From positions 1 through 37,191 of the forward strand of contig DATKZX010000021.1 of NCBI GenBank assembly GCA_035527755.1: a DNA stretch of 37,191 nucleotides, written 5' to 3'. The notes beneath the pieces were generated by a model. The model was not told the DNA's origin and searched no databases. It worked only from the letters and a program-made list of their open reading frames with translations. The stretch comes from Methanomassiliicoccales archaeon (GTDB lineage: Archaea > Thermoplasmatota > Thermoplasmata > Methanomassiliicoccales > UBA472). Shown one piece after another: positions 15,493-22,172 of the stretch. The stretch's first letter is position 1; every line of letters starts with the position of its first letter. Both the position numbers and the translations under genes were made by a program.

Positions 15493-15544
15493 ATGAATTA
15501 CCTCACCAGCTTGCTGGATGGGTTTCGCTCTCATAGACCGAAGC

Positions 15545-15553
15545 CCTATAAAT
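15545..15553 (-). promoter_or_regulatory. TATA box of the thiolase gene
   Basis: The reverse complement reads aatttatag, about 57 bases before the preferred thiolase start. This leaves a leader of roughly 30 bases that includes the ribosome site. Confidence 0.45.
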
Positions 15554-15569
15554 TATTGTCGATAGGACC

Positions 15570-16877
15570 TTACGACTCATGACGATATTGACCCATCCTC
15601 TTCAGTGGTTTTCCCAGGTGTCGGCGGGCGCAGACCGGTGGTTCATACCAACCGGGCGCGATCTCCCTGACCTCGTCGATCGACCCTCCTGGTAGGTCGG
15701 TCTTGGTTCTGCATTTTTTGCAGCGGTATCCTCCTTGAGACCCCATGGATTTGGTCGGACCGCCGCATTCCGGACAGCGGGGGTTGGACACCTTTTTGAT
15801 ATGCTGCGCCGTTTCCAGCACCTGCAGCTTTTCCAGATTGAGCGTTCTAGGCTTGTCCCTCAGTTCACCGAACACCCGGATACGGTCCCCTGGCCGGAGC
15901 GCCCTGATGACGTCCCGGAACTCCTTGGATGGTTCGTAGGCCGCGCATTCCAAGGTACCGTTCGTAATGGACATCGGAACGATGACGTGCCCCCCGGTTA
16001 TGGTCCGGGGCGTGCCGACCACGGTCCCCAGCACTTCGTAGGACCTGTCCGGCAGTATCGGGGGCGTACGTAATATGTGATCGTCGGTACCCTGGTTACT
16101 GAGGAACATCAGCCATCGCGCTGGCCGTTCCGATCTTATGCTGAACACCGCGGCCATGAGGTCCTTGGGGTCGTCCCCTCGGACGCCGAAGAGCACCGGG
16201 CAGGGAGTGTGGGGGGAAATGGCCCTCCTCCCGGTCTGGTGATCGAAGTTGTTGAAAGTGGTGGTATGACGAAGGTCCATCTCCTTGATCGAGTCGTCGT
16301 CTAGTTCACGAGGCGTACCCCACCTATCTGGGTGACGATAGGTGATGATCTCATAGGTCCGGTCGTGAGGTCTCCAGGCCATGGCCGCGGACGCACCTAT
16401 AATGCCACGACCGCCCTCCCAGCCAACCGTGTCCGCGCCGATCCTTTGCAGCTCTCGGACCGTGTCATCCTTCTCCACGATACCTCGTACGGCCTCCCAG
16501 TACAATCGTTGAGCTGGTTTGACCACAGAGACCACCAACCCGGGGCTGGCCCCCTCGCTAGTGCGGGACCACTTTGCTACGATCCGTTTGGATGTTTCCA
16601 GCACGTTCCTGTGGTCCGCATCTTCATACATCCGTTCGTAACTATACACGGGTAGGCTGTCGATCTCCCCTATCATTCGGCATTCACCTTTGCCAACACC
16701 GAAGCACAGACACAGCGCCCCGTTCCCTCTGGTCTTCCAGGGGACCGCCGGGTTCAGGCGAACTAACCGAGGTAGGCCGATCAGATCGTATCCCATCATG
16801 GCCTTGATCAGTTCGGTCGCTAGGAAGGTGGTGCACATCGATTGAATGGAATCAGTGTCATCGAAGGCAACGAACAT
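15570..16877 (-). CDS. tiaS: tRNA(Ile2) 2-agmatinylcytidine synthetase TiaS
   Basis: This 435-residue protein makes agmatidine at position 34 of tRNA-Ile(CAU) so that it reads AUA, an archaea-specific modification. Visible marks are the N-terminal FVAFDDTDS, the glycine-rich GWEGGRGIIGASAAMAW region (about 150-170), an OB-fold with YEVLGTVVGTPRTI (around 285), and a C-terminal zinc ribbon with CPECGG and CKKC pairs. Length and domain order are normal for the family. The ribosome site GAGGGG, 5 bases before the ATG, lies within a small dyad (CCCC-N6-GGGG, 16883-16896) that could partly hide it in the transcript. Confidence 0.93.
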   Translation of the reverse strand: MFVAFDDTDSIQSMCTTFLATELIKAMMGYDLIGLPRLVRLNPAVPWKTRGNGALCLCFGVGKGECRMIGEIDSLPVYSYERMYEDADHRNVLETSKRIVAKWSRTSEGASPGLVVSVVKPAQRLYWEAVRGIVEKDDTVRELQRIGADTVGWEGGRGIIGASAAMAWRPHDRTYEIITYRHPDRWGTPRELDDDSIKEMDLRHTTTFNNFDHQTGRRAISPHTPCPVLFGVRGDDPKDLMAAVFSIRSERPARWLMFLSNQGTDDHILRTPPILPDRSYEVLGTVVGTPRTITGGHVIVPMSITNGTLECAAYEPSKEFRDVIRALRPGDRIRVFGELRDKPRTLNLEKLQVLETAQHIKKVSNPRCPECGGPTKSMGSQGGYRCKKCRTKTDLPGGSIDEVREIAPGWYEPPVCARRHLGKPLKRMGQYRHES

Positions 16878-16930
16878 GCTGTCCCCTCGAGCGGGGTGGG
16901 GATAGAAGAACTTTTCACCCCGTCTAAAGT

Positions 16931-16937
16931 AAATATT
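16931..16937 (+). promoter_or_regulatory. TATA-like element of the small membrane protein gene
   Basis: The sequence aaatatt is centred about 32 bases before the ATG at 16966, consistent with a short or absent leader. Confidence 0.4.
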
Positions 16938-16965
16938 GAATATCTGGTTTCATATCTCACCTTTC

Positions 16966-17313
16966 ATGTCCAAGCCCATCACTGTGGAGAAGGGGTTAGA
17001 ACTGTCCATCATCATAATGTTGGTCGGTGATTTTCTGTTCGTCGCAGGTCTGTCCGATGCGTTGCATTGGATATTGAGCTTGGGTGGTTGGGGGTTCTGG
17101 GCCGGAGGGTTGGGGATCCTGATGTCCTTGGTGGGAACGATCTGGTTAATTTTTATAATACTGAGGATCAAGAGATTCAAACTTCTTATGACCGAAAAAA
17201 GCAAGGCGGTCTTCGTAAGAGCATTGGATGATTTGGAATATACTGCTTGGCAGTTACCAGAAAAATATGCTCGGTTAGTTGATGAGAAGAAATCTCAAAT
17301 GGGTGTTAAGTAG
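16966..17313 (+). CDS. small membrane protein, possibly DUF3198-like
   Basis: This 115-residue protein has two or three hydrophobic segments (about residues 12-32 and 40-66) followed by a basic turn (RIKRFKLL) and a charged helical tail containing AVFVRALDDLEYTAWQLPEK. It resembles the small two-helix DUF3198 proteins described from Thermoplasmata, but I hold that only loosely. ATG 16966 is preferred over 16936 because the TATA element at 16931-16937 would otherwise overlap the start. The gene is more A+T-rich than its neighbours, as is hflX downstream, and it borders the origin-like region. Confidence 0.65.
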   Translation: MSKPITVEKGLELSIIIMLVGDFLFVAGLSDALHWILSLGGWGFWAGGLGILMSLVGTIWLIFIILRIKRFKLLMTEKSKAVFVRALDDLEYTAWQLPEKYARLVDEKKSQMGVK

Positions 17314-17317
17314 GGGA

Positions 17318-17338
17318 CACCCCATCATTTCCGATGGA
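17318..17338 (-). promoter_or_regulatory. origin-recognition-box-like element (left)
   Basis: Read on the - strand it begins TCCAtcGGAAA, then a 4-base spacer, then GGGGTG. This has the layout of an archaeal ORB: a short dyad TCCAnnGGA, an A-run and a G-string. Twenty of 21 bases match the element at 18781-18801 in inverted orientation. A perfect palindrome CGAAATTTCG (17340-17349) follows immediately and an A/T-rich stretch lies beyond it. It probably binds Orc1/Cdc6. Confidence 0.65.
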
Positions 17339-17370
17339 ACGAAATTTCGGCGTCGCCTTTCTGGATACTC

Positions 17371-17446
17371 GTATTTTTTCCAAATTTTATAGATTAATTT
17401 TTAACTTATGTTATATTATATATTGAATAAAAATCTATTATCTATC
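17371..17446. other. A/T-rich stretch, candidate DNA unwinding element
   Basis: About 75 bases composed almost wholly of A and T lie between the left ORB-like element and the hflX stop. The position, next to an ORB and near cdc6, is what a duplex unwinding element of an archaeal origin would occupy. The same T-rich sequence could also simply terminate transcripts of the small membrane protein gene. Confidence 0.4.
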
Positions 17447-18716
17447 TATCATCGATAGAATTCATTGTACTAGAAACGTCTTTGATACCCGGTAAGGAAT
17501 AGAGTTTATCCATTACAAGCTCCAGATCCTCCGATGCACATCGGAAGACCACCTTGACAATATTGGAATATTCAACAGATTCAACATAATAGGAATCATA
17601 GATACGAGATATCTCTGTCGCGGTCCGATCGGTATTGGCAGCTGAGAAACGTACTATGACTGGTGGACGAAAGTACTCATCGATCAGACCGAGCATGGTG
17701 TCGATACCATCTCCAGTCAAAGCTGATAAAGGAACTACAGCTATCGGGTCTAGGATCTCTCTGATCATATTGACCATGTCACCTATTCTGTCAGGGTCCG
17801 AATCACTTTTATTCAATGCGACCAAGATCCTATCGCCAGTGACCCCGTCACCCAATATCTCTTGCACCGTTATCATTTTCTCACTAATGTTGTATAATGC
17901 CTCGGACGAATCAACAACCAATACGACCAGGTCAGCGGAAAACACATCCTGTAGTGTATTGCGGAACGATTCCACCAGATAATGCGGAAGGTCCTTGAGG
18001 AAACCCACGGTGTCCGTTAACAGTATCTTGGAAAACCCCATCCTCCTGGTGGTCGTTCCTAGAGTAGAGAACATTCTATCAGCTACAAGGACCTCCTCTC
18101 CGGTCAACCTCCTCATCAACGACGATTTACCCGCATTGGTATAACCTGCCAAACAGATCGTTTTAAAACCTTTGTACCGGCGGACGCTCCTTCTAAGGTC
18201 TCCATCCTTTGCCAATCCATACAGTTCATCTTCGATCAGACCGATGCGCCGCCGTATGAGGTTGTAATACACATCTACGGCGTATTCCCCTCCCCCCAAA
18301 AAACCAGGATGCTCACCGGCCTTTGCGCTGTGAACCCATTCCCTTAATAAAGGGACCTGATACTTCAATCTGGCTCTCTCAACCTGGAGCTTGGATTCCC
18401 GGCTCTCCGCCCTCTTTGTGAATATATCCAATACTACACCCACTCTGTCCAGGCACTCGATCTTCAGACCGTTCTCCAGATTGAAATGTTGAGATGGTTT
18501 GAGGTCCCCATTGAAGATCAGAACCTCCACCGGGCTTTCATCCATCAGTTCCTTCAATTCCCGGAATCTCCCTCGGCCGATGAAATATGTCTGATCGGGA
18601 TGTGATCTTCTCTGTACGATCTCGTAGATGATATCGATGTCAGCGGACTGGCACAGTTCTTCCATCTCCGCAACGTCCCAATTCAAGCTTATCAATGCGC
18701 CCTTTCGCACCGGCAT
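17442..18716 (-). CDS. hflX: HflX-type ribosome-associated GTPase
   Basis: This 424-residue protein has an N-terminal HflX domain (about residues 1-175, with the family segment QTYFIGRGRFRELKEL, a linker helix with QVERARLKYQVP, and GFLGGGEY near 138-144), then a G domain with GYTNAGKSS (191-198), FSTLGTTTR (switch I), DTVGF (235-239) and NKSD. HflX binds and splits stalled or inactive 70S-type ribosomes. ATG 18716 is preferred because GGTGAAAGGAG directly precedes it; a GTG at 18728 is in frame. The gene is visibly more A+T-rich than the genes around it and lies exactly between two ORB-like elements. Confidence 0.92.
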   Translation of the reverse strand: MPVRKGALISLNWDVAEMEELCQSADIDIIYEIVQRRSHPDQTYFIGRGRFRELKELMDESPVEVLIFNGDLKPSQHFNLENGLKIECLDRVGVVLDIFTKRAESRESKLQVERARLKYQVPLLREWVHSAKAGEHPGFLGGGEYAVDVYYNLIRRRIGLIEDELYGLAKDGDLRRSVRRYKGFKTICLAGYTNAGKSSLMRRLTGEEVLVADRMFSTLGTTTRRMGFSKILLTDTVGFLKDLPHYLVESFRNTLQDVFSADLVVLVVDSSEALYNISEKMITVQEILGDGVTGDRILVALNKSDSDPDRIGDMVNMIREILDPIAVVPLSALTGDGIDTMLGLIDEYFRPPVIVRFSAANTDRTATEISRIYDSYYVESVEYSNIVKVVFRCASEDLELVMDKLYSLPGIKDVSSTMNSIDDR

Positions 18717-18780
18717 TTCTCCTTTCACCCCAATCCCGTCCCCTTGCTTTACCTTATTTGGTAACAGACCCTGTTAGGGC

Positions 18781-18801
18781 TCCATCGGAAATGAAGGGGT
18801 G
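18781..18801 (+). promoter_or_regulatory. origin-recognition-box-like element (right), upstream of cdc6
   Basis: Read on the + strand it begins TCCAtcGGAAA, then TGAA, then GGGGTG, continuing GG, which is close to known archaeal ORBs in dyad and G-string. It lies 145 bases before the cdc6 ATG and is the inverted partner of 17318-17338. It may serve as an origin element, as an autoregulatory site for cdc6, or both. Confidence 0.65.
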
Positions 18802-18843
18802 GGAGTGCATACACCCGATGAAAACCAAATCGACAGTTGACCG

Positions 18844-18875
18844 CCTTACTTATAGATTCAAGGATAAAAGTAAGG
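18844..18875. repeat. inverted repeat CCTTACTT-N16-AAGTAAGG before cdc6
   Basis: Perfect 8-base arms at 18844-18851 and 18868-18875 enclose A/T-rich sequence with TATA-like parts (cttatag, ggataaaag). It could bind a regulator or help open the duplex in the origin region. Confidence 0.45.
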
Positions 18876-18905
18876 TTCATGTAAAGGGAACCCCAATGTC
18901 CTTTC

Positions 18906-18920
18906 CCTGACCGGGTCAGG
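18906..18920. repeat. palindrome CCTGACC-G-GGTCAGG before cdc6
   Basis: Seven-base arms with a single central base end 25 bases before the cdc6 ATG, just at or before its likely promoter core (ccttattat, 18922-18930). This is an operator-like position for a transcription factor. Confidence 0.45.
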
Positions 18921-18945
18921 ACCTTATTATCAATATGAGGGCACC

Positions 18946-20184
18946 ATGGAATCTAACGTCTTTACGCAGCATCTGGATAGAAAGCAGATATTTAAAAAGA
19001 ACAACCGAGAGATCCTACGCCCCTCCTATATCCCGGAAGTGCTACCTCACCGGCAAGAGGAGATACAGTCCCTGGCGTCGGTACTGGTCACCGCCCTTAG
19101 GGGTGAAAGGCCTAGCAACATCCTTATCTTCGGCAAGACTGGAACGGGAAAGACCGCATGCGTCAAGTTCATCGGGAACGAGATCAAGAAGGCCGACGGC
19201 GAGAGTCACAAGGTGACGTTCATCTACATGAACTGCGAGGTGGTCGACACTGCCTACGGCGTATTGCAGAACATCGGAAACCAATTCGTCAAGGACTTCG
19301 ATCAAAGAATACCGTTCACCGGTCTGAGCATCATGCAGGTCTACAACATGTTGCGGGACAAGCTTGACGAGCAGGACCAGGTCATCATAATCGCCCTGGA
19401 CGAGATAGATAAACTGGTCTACAAGAGCGGGGACGATGTGCTGTACCACCTATCGAAGATCAATGACGACCTGAGCAAGGCCCGGGTCTCGGTCATCGGT
19501 ATTTCCAACGATCTACTGTTCACGGAGATGCTGGATCCCCGGGTCCGCAGCCGCATGGAGGGGGAACGGATGGTCTTCCCACCTTACAACGCCGACCAAT
19601 TGAAGGACATATTGCGGCAGAGGGTCATCCTGGCCTTTGACGAAGGCGTACTGGAGGAAGCGGTCATACCCCTATGCGCCGCCCTGGCCGCACAGGAGCA
19701 CGGGGACGCCCGCCGTGCATTGGACCTGTTGCGGATCGCGGCAGAGATCGCCGAGAGGGAGAATTCCGAGCGAGTCGCTGAACTGCACGTGCTCAAGGCC
19801 AAGAACAAAATGGAGCTCGACTGCGTCAGCGAGGCGATAAGGACGCTTCCTACGCAATCGAAGATGGTCCTCATGTGCATCGTGGCCAACGTCGAGCGCA
19901 GTGTCGGACGCTTGACCACCGGGGATGTTTACGAGACGTACAAGGAAATGTCCCGCATATTGGGCATGGGGCCGTTGACCCAGAGGAGGATAACTGACCT
20001 CATTTCCGAGCTGGACATGTTGGGCATCATTCATGCCCGCGTGCGCTCGTTCGGTCGCGGCGGGCGCACCAAGGAGATCGACCTCAGTGTGCCCATCGGT
20101 GAGACCAGGAAGGTGTTGGAGGAGGATGAGGTCTTCATCGGCCTCAAGCATTACAAACAAAGGAACCAGACCACGCTGATGTGA
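18946..20184 (+). CDS. cdc6: replication initiator Orc1/Cdc6
   Basis: This 412-residue AAA+ initiator has an N-terminal arm, Walker A GKTGTGKT at 63-70, Walker B with DEID at 152-155, a sensor-I strand ending ISNDL, the initiator arginine region DPRVRSRM, and a C-terminal winged helix from about 310 (SKMVLMCIVANVERS and the recognition-helix region GPLTQRRITDLISELDMLGI). It binds ORB sequences, and ORB-like elements lie 145 bases and about 1.6 kb upstream. Opposite the next gene, its stop abuts the signal peptidase stop with no spacer. ATG 18946 is the start; an ATG at 18935 is out of frame. Confidence 0.95.
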   Translation: MESNVFTQHLDRKQIFKKNNREILRPSYIPEVLPHRQEEIQSLASVLVTALRGERPSNILIFGKTGTGKTACVKFIGNEIKKADGESHKVTFIYMNCEVVDTAYGVLQNIGNQFVKDFDQRIPFTGLSIMQVYNMLRDKLDEQDQVIIIALDEIDKLVYKSGDDVLYHLSKINDDLSKARVSVIGISNDLLFTEMLDPRVRSRMEGERMVFPPYNADQLKDILRQRVILAFDEGVLEEAVIPLCAALAAQEHGDARRALDLLRIAAEIAERENSERVAELHVLKAKNKMELDCVSEAIRTLPTQSKMVLMCIVANVERSVGRLTTGDVYETYKEMSRILGMGPLTQRRITDLISELDMLGIIHARVRSFGRGGRTKEIDLSVPIGETRKVLEEDEVFIGLKHYKQRNQTTLM

Positions 20185-21072
20185 TCATTCCTTCGTTCGT
20201 CGCATCATTTCCTTTATACGGGCCCAGGGATCGATGCCCCTCTTCTTCAGCACGACCCCGGTCAGATCGATGGCTAAAGGTACAATTATCAACACGGCCA
20301 AGGTGACCATCAGCCCGGTCTTACTGTTCTCAGGGGTGTTCGAAGGCATGTTGCCGTTGACCCAGAGCTTGATCAGGCCAATCCAGGGGATCTCAAGCTT
20401 GGCCTCGCCCACGATCCATTCATCCATGATCGGCTCACGGCAGATGGTGGTGGTCGATTGATCATACACCCCCCCATTATGGTCCCCCAGCGTGATGATG
20501 CCACCATGGTCGAGGTTGTGGGCATCGTAATAGCTCAGCAGGTCGGAAAGGTCCACTCTGAGAAGGACGGACCGATACCCTATGTCATAGATCTCCACAT
20601 AACCTGAAAGGTTCCACCATCGCCCATCCTCCACAGGACCGTTTCCCCACTTATCGGCCGGCAGGAGCGCCAGGGAGGGGATATCAAAACTTAGGGCGGT
20701 GCTGTTGAATTCCAATCGCAGCATGGCCCGGTGTATGATGGGGGTGTACTCGGACCGCCCGTAGCGTTCATAAATGATCACGTCGCCGAAATCCCCGAAG
20801 CTACGATGGCCGTCAGGATAACATTCCACATAGGTCCTCACATCATCCCCACCTGTAGCCTGGACGACCACTAGGTCCCCGGTGTCGATGATCCCGAAAT
20901 CGCTCTCTGTATCACTATGCTGCATGCTTGCCGATTCCACAACGAAGACCGGGGGCCAAATACCGCTATAGGCCAAGAGGCCTCCAAGTAGCATCAGAAC
21001 GATGATCATTCCGCCAATGACGGCCTTGTAGCGCTTGACCACGCCCCATATCTTACCAGGAAGTTCGGACAA
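20185..21072 (-). CDS. S26B signal peptidase I-like protein
   Basis: This 295-residue Sec11-type signal peptidase has membrane helices at about 17-36 and 253-275. The candidate triad is Ser49 (VVESASMQHSD), His114 (TPIIHRAML) and Asp197 (LGDHNGG), fitting the archaeal Ser-His-Asp arrangement. The GDLVVVQ strand after the serine is conserved. About 82 residues separate the histidine and the aspartate, far more than the usual twenty to thirty, so a beta-rich insertion (roughly 120-190, with tryptophans and many hydrophobic strands) sits by the active site. It would remove signal peptides at the outer membrane face. A TATA-like gtataatta (21091-21099) lies just upstream. Confidence 0.85.
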   Translation of the reverse strand: MSELPGKIWGVVKRYKAVIGGMIIVLMLLGGLLAYSGIWPPVFVVESASMQHSDTESDFGIIDTGDLVVVQATGGDDVRTYVECYPDGHRSFGDFGDVIIYERYGRSEYTPIIHRAMLRLEFNSTALSFDIPSLALLPADKWGNGPVEDGRWWNLSGYVEIYDIGYRSVLLRVDLSDLLSYYDAHNLDHGGIITLGDHNGGVYDQSTTTICREPIMDEWIVGEAKLEIPWIGLIKLWVNGNMPSNTPENSKTGLMVTLAVLIIVPLAIDLTGVVLKKRGIDPWARIKEMMRRTKE

Positions 21073-21120
21073 CAGGCGACTTAACCGACTTCCGTATAAT
21101 TAATGATGACGAACGAGGGA

Positions 21121-21130
21121 ATTAATAATA
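21121..21130 (+). promoter_or_regulatory. TATA-like element of the deaminase gene
   Basis: The sequence attaataata is centred 26 bases before the ATG at 21151, the exact spacing for a leaderless archaeal transcript. This supports the shorter start. Confidence 0.45.
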
Positions 21131-21150
21131 TACGGCTATATTCGGAAAGG

Positions 21151-21609
21151 ATGAGCGATAGGCCGGACAACGACACCTACTTCATGCGCATGGCCGAGCT
21201 GGTAGCCACCCGTTCCACCTGTTTGAGGCGTAAGGTGGGGGCGGTCATCGTGAAGGAGAAGAGGGTTCTCACCACTGGCTACAACGGCGCTCCCCGTGGT
21301 CTTCGCCACTGCGAGGAGGTGGGCTGCGTCCGCCAGCAGAACAACATCGAATCGGGCACCAGGCACGAGCTCTGCCGGGGGGTCCACGCAGAACAGAACG
21401 CCGTCATTCAGGGTGCATATTTCGGGGCAAGCATCAAGGGCGCCACCATCTACACTACTAACTTTCCCTGTGTCCTCTGTGCCAAGATCCTGCTCAACGC
21501 CGGCATCGACGAGATCGTTTACCTGGACACATATGTGGATGAGCTGTCCAGAAATATCTTGGATGAAGCGGGCATTAAAGTAAGACGTTACGTAAGTCCG
21601 GTAATATAA
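21151..21609 (+). CDS. deoxycytidylate deaminase-like zinc enzyme
   Basis: This 152-residue cytidine/deoxycytidylate deaminase family protein has H79-A-E81 as the catalytic zinc and proton-shuttle motif and PCVLC (C107, C110) as zinc ligands. The [16 protein letters not shown] segment is the hallmark of dCMP deaminases (ComEB type). It probably converts dCMP to dUMP for thymidylate synthesis. The start at 21151 is chosen from the TATA spacing and because the family begins at this point; an ATG at 21103 is in frame and would add 16 residues. About 218 A/T-rich bases separate it from the ATPase operon. Confidence 0.9.
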   Translation: MSDRPDNDTYFMRMAELVATRSTCLRRKVGAVIVKEKRVLTTGYNGAPRGLRHCEEVGCVRQQNNIESGTRHELCRGVHAEQNAVIQGAYFGASIKGATIYTTNFPCVLCAKILLNAGIDEIVYLDTYVDELSRNILDEAGIKVRRYVSPVI

Positions 21610-21657
21610 TAGTCATTATTAATATAATATTGGTATTATTATATCATAAAGGTTCGA

Positions 21658-21678
21658 TTCTAATATTAATTATTAGAA
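21658..21678. repeat. inverted repeat TTCTAAT-N7-ATTAGAA upstream of the ATPase operon
   Basis: Perfect 7-base arms lie about 100 bases upstream of the atp TATA box within an A/T-rich gap. This could be a regulator site or part of a transcription terminator for the deaminase gene. Confidence 0.35.
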
Positions 21679-21703
21679 CGATAACACTGGATTCTGATTT
21701 AAT

Positions 21704-21718
21704 ATTCCTGTAAGGAAT
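21704..21718. repeat. inverted repeat ATTCCT-GTA-AGGAAT upstream of the ATPase operon
   Basis: Perfect 6-base arms surround a 3-base centre, about 60 bases upstream of the atp TATA box. The half-site resembles the GGAAT dyad upstream of amt with the arms in the opposite order. Confidence 0.35.
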
Positions 21719-21778
21719 CATAGATTTGTCGCTCATAATTAAATTTTATCAGCGTCCAGGGTACAAATTAACAAATGG

Positions 21779-21787
21779 TTTATATAC
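21779..21787 (+). promoter_or_regulatory. TATA box of the A-ATPase operon
   Basis: The sequence tttatatac is followed about 40 bases later by the GTG start of atpH, leaving a leader of about 20 bases that holds the ribosome site GGGGAG (21816-21821). Confidence 0.6.
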
Positions 21788-21827
21788 TTTGATTAAATTC
21801 CCAGACTAACCTTCCGGGGAGACGCCT

Positions 21828-22172
21828 GTGAATAGATCTGACATTCTTCTTCAAGTAAAGGACGCCGAGGCTAAGGCGCAGCAGATCGTCAAGGAGGCGG
21901 AAGAGAAGCAGAGGACCATCATATCCTCCGCTAGAAGAGAGGCCGCCACCCATATGAACGAAGCCGATGAGAAGCTTAGAACTGAGTTCGACGCTAGGTT
22001 CGCTAAGGAACGCGAGACAATCGCGGCCGAGAGGCAGACCTACCTGAACAAGGGGAAGGACGAGGCTGCGGCCATCAAGGTCAAGGCTGACGCCAAGGTC
22101 CCCGATGTTATCACCCATCTGATGCAAGGCTTCGAGAGGACTTTAGATGTTGCTGCCAAAAGGAATGAATAG
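21828..22172 (+). CDS. atpH: A-type ATP synthase subunit H
   Basis: This 114-residue protein is almost wholly helical and charged, with heptad-like repeats (AEAKAQQIVKEAEEKQRTII, then ARREAATHMNEADEKLRTEF). It is the peripheral-stalk partner of subunit E and belongs to the AhaH family. It starts at a GTG with ribosome site GGGGAG six bases upstream. Its 3' end overlaps atpI by 26 bases. It is the first gene of the operon H-I-K-E-C-F-A-B-D, the order seen in euryarchaea. Confidence 0.85.
   Translation: MNRSDILLQVKDAEAKAQQIVKEAEEKQRTIISSARREAATHMNEADEKLRTEFDARFAKERETIAAERQTYLNKGKDEAAAIKVKADAKVPDVITHLMQGFERTLDVAAKRNE

Noticed and set aside
16883-16896. The CCCC-N6-GGGG dyad before tiaS as a riboregulator
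   Set aside because: It has only four base pairs, and it is not clear that the transcript includes it. It is kept as a remark in the tiaS entry.
17318-18801. The inverted repeats around hflX as terminal repeats of an insertion sequence
   Set aside because: There is no transposase and no convincing target duplication (only gga on both sides), and the repeat has the internal structure of an origin recognition box and lies next to cdc6.
18891-18906. A third origin recognition box in reverse orientation (CCCC then TTTCC)
   Set aside because: The spacing between the G-string and the GGAAA part is 7 rather than 4, and the TCCA part is missing. It is too weak to list as a feature.
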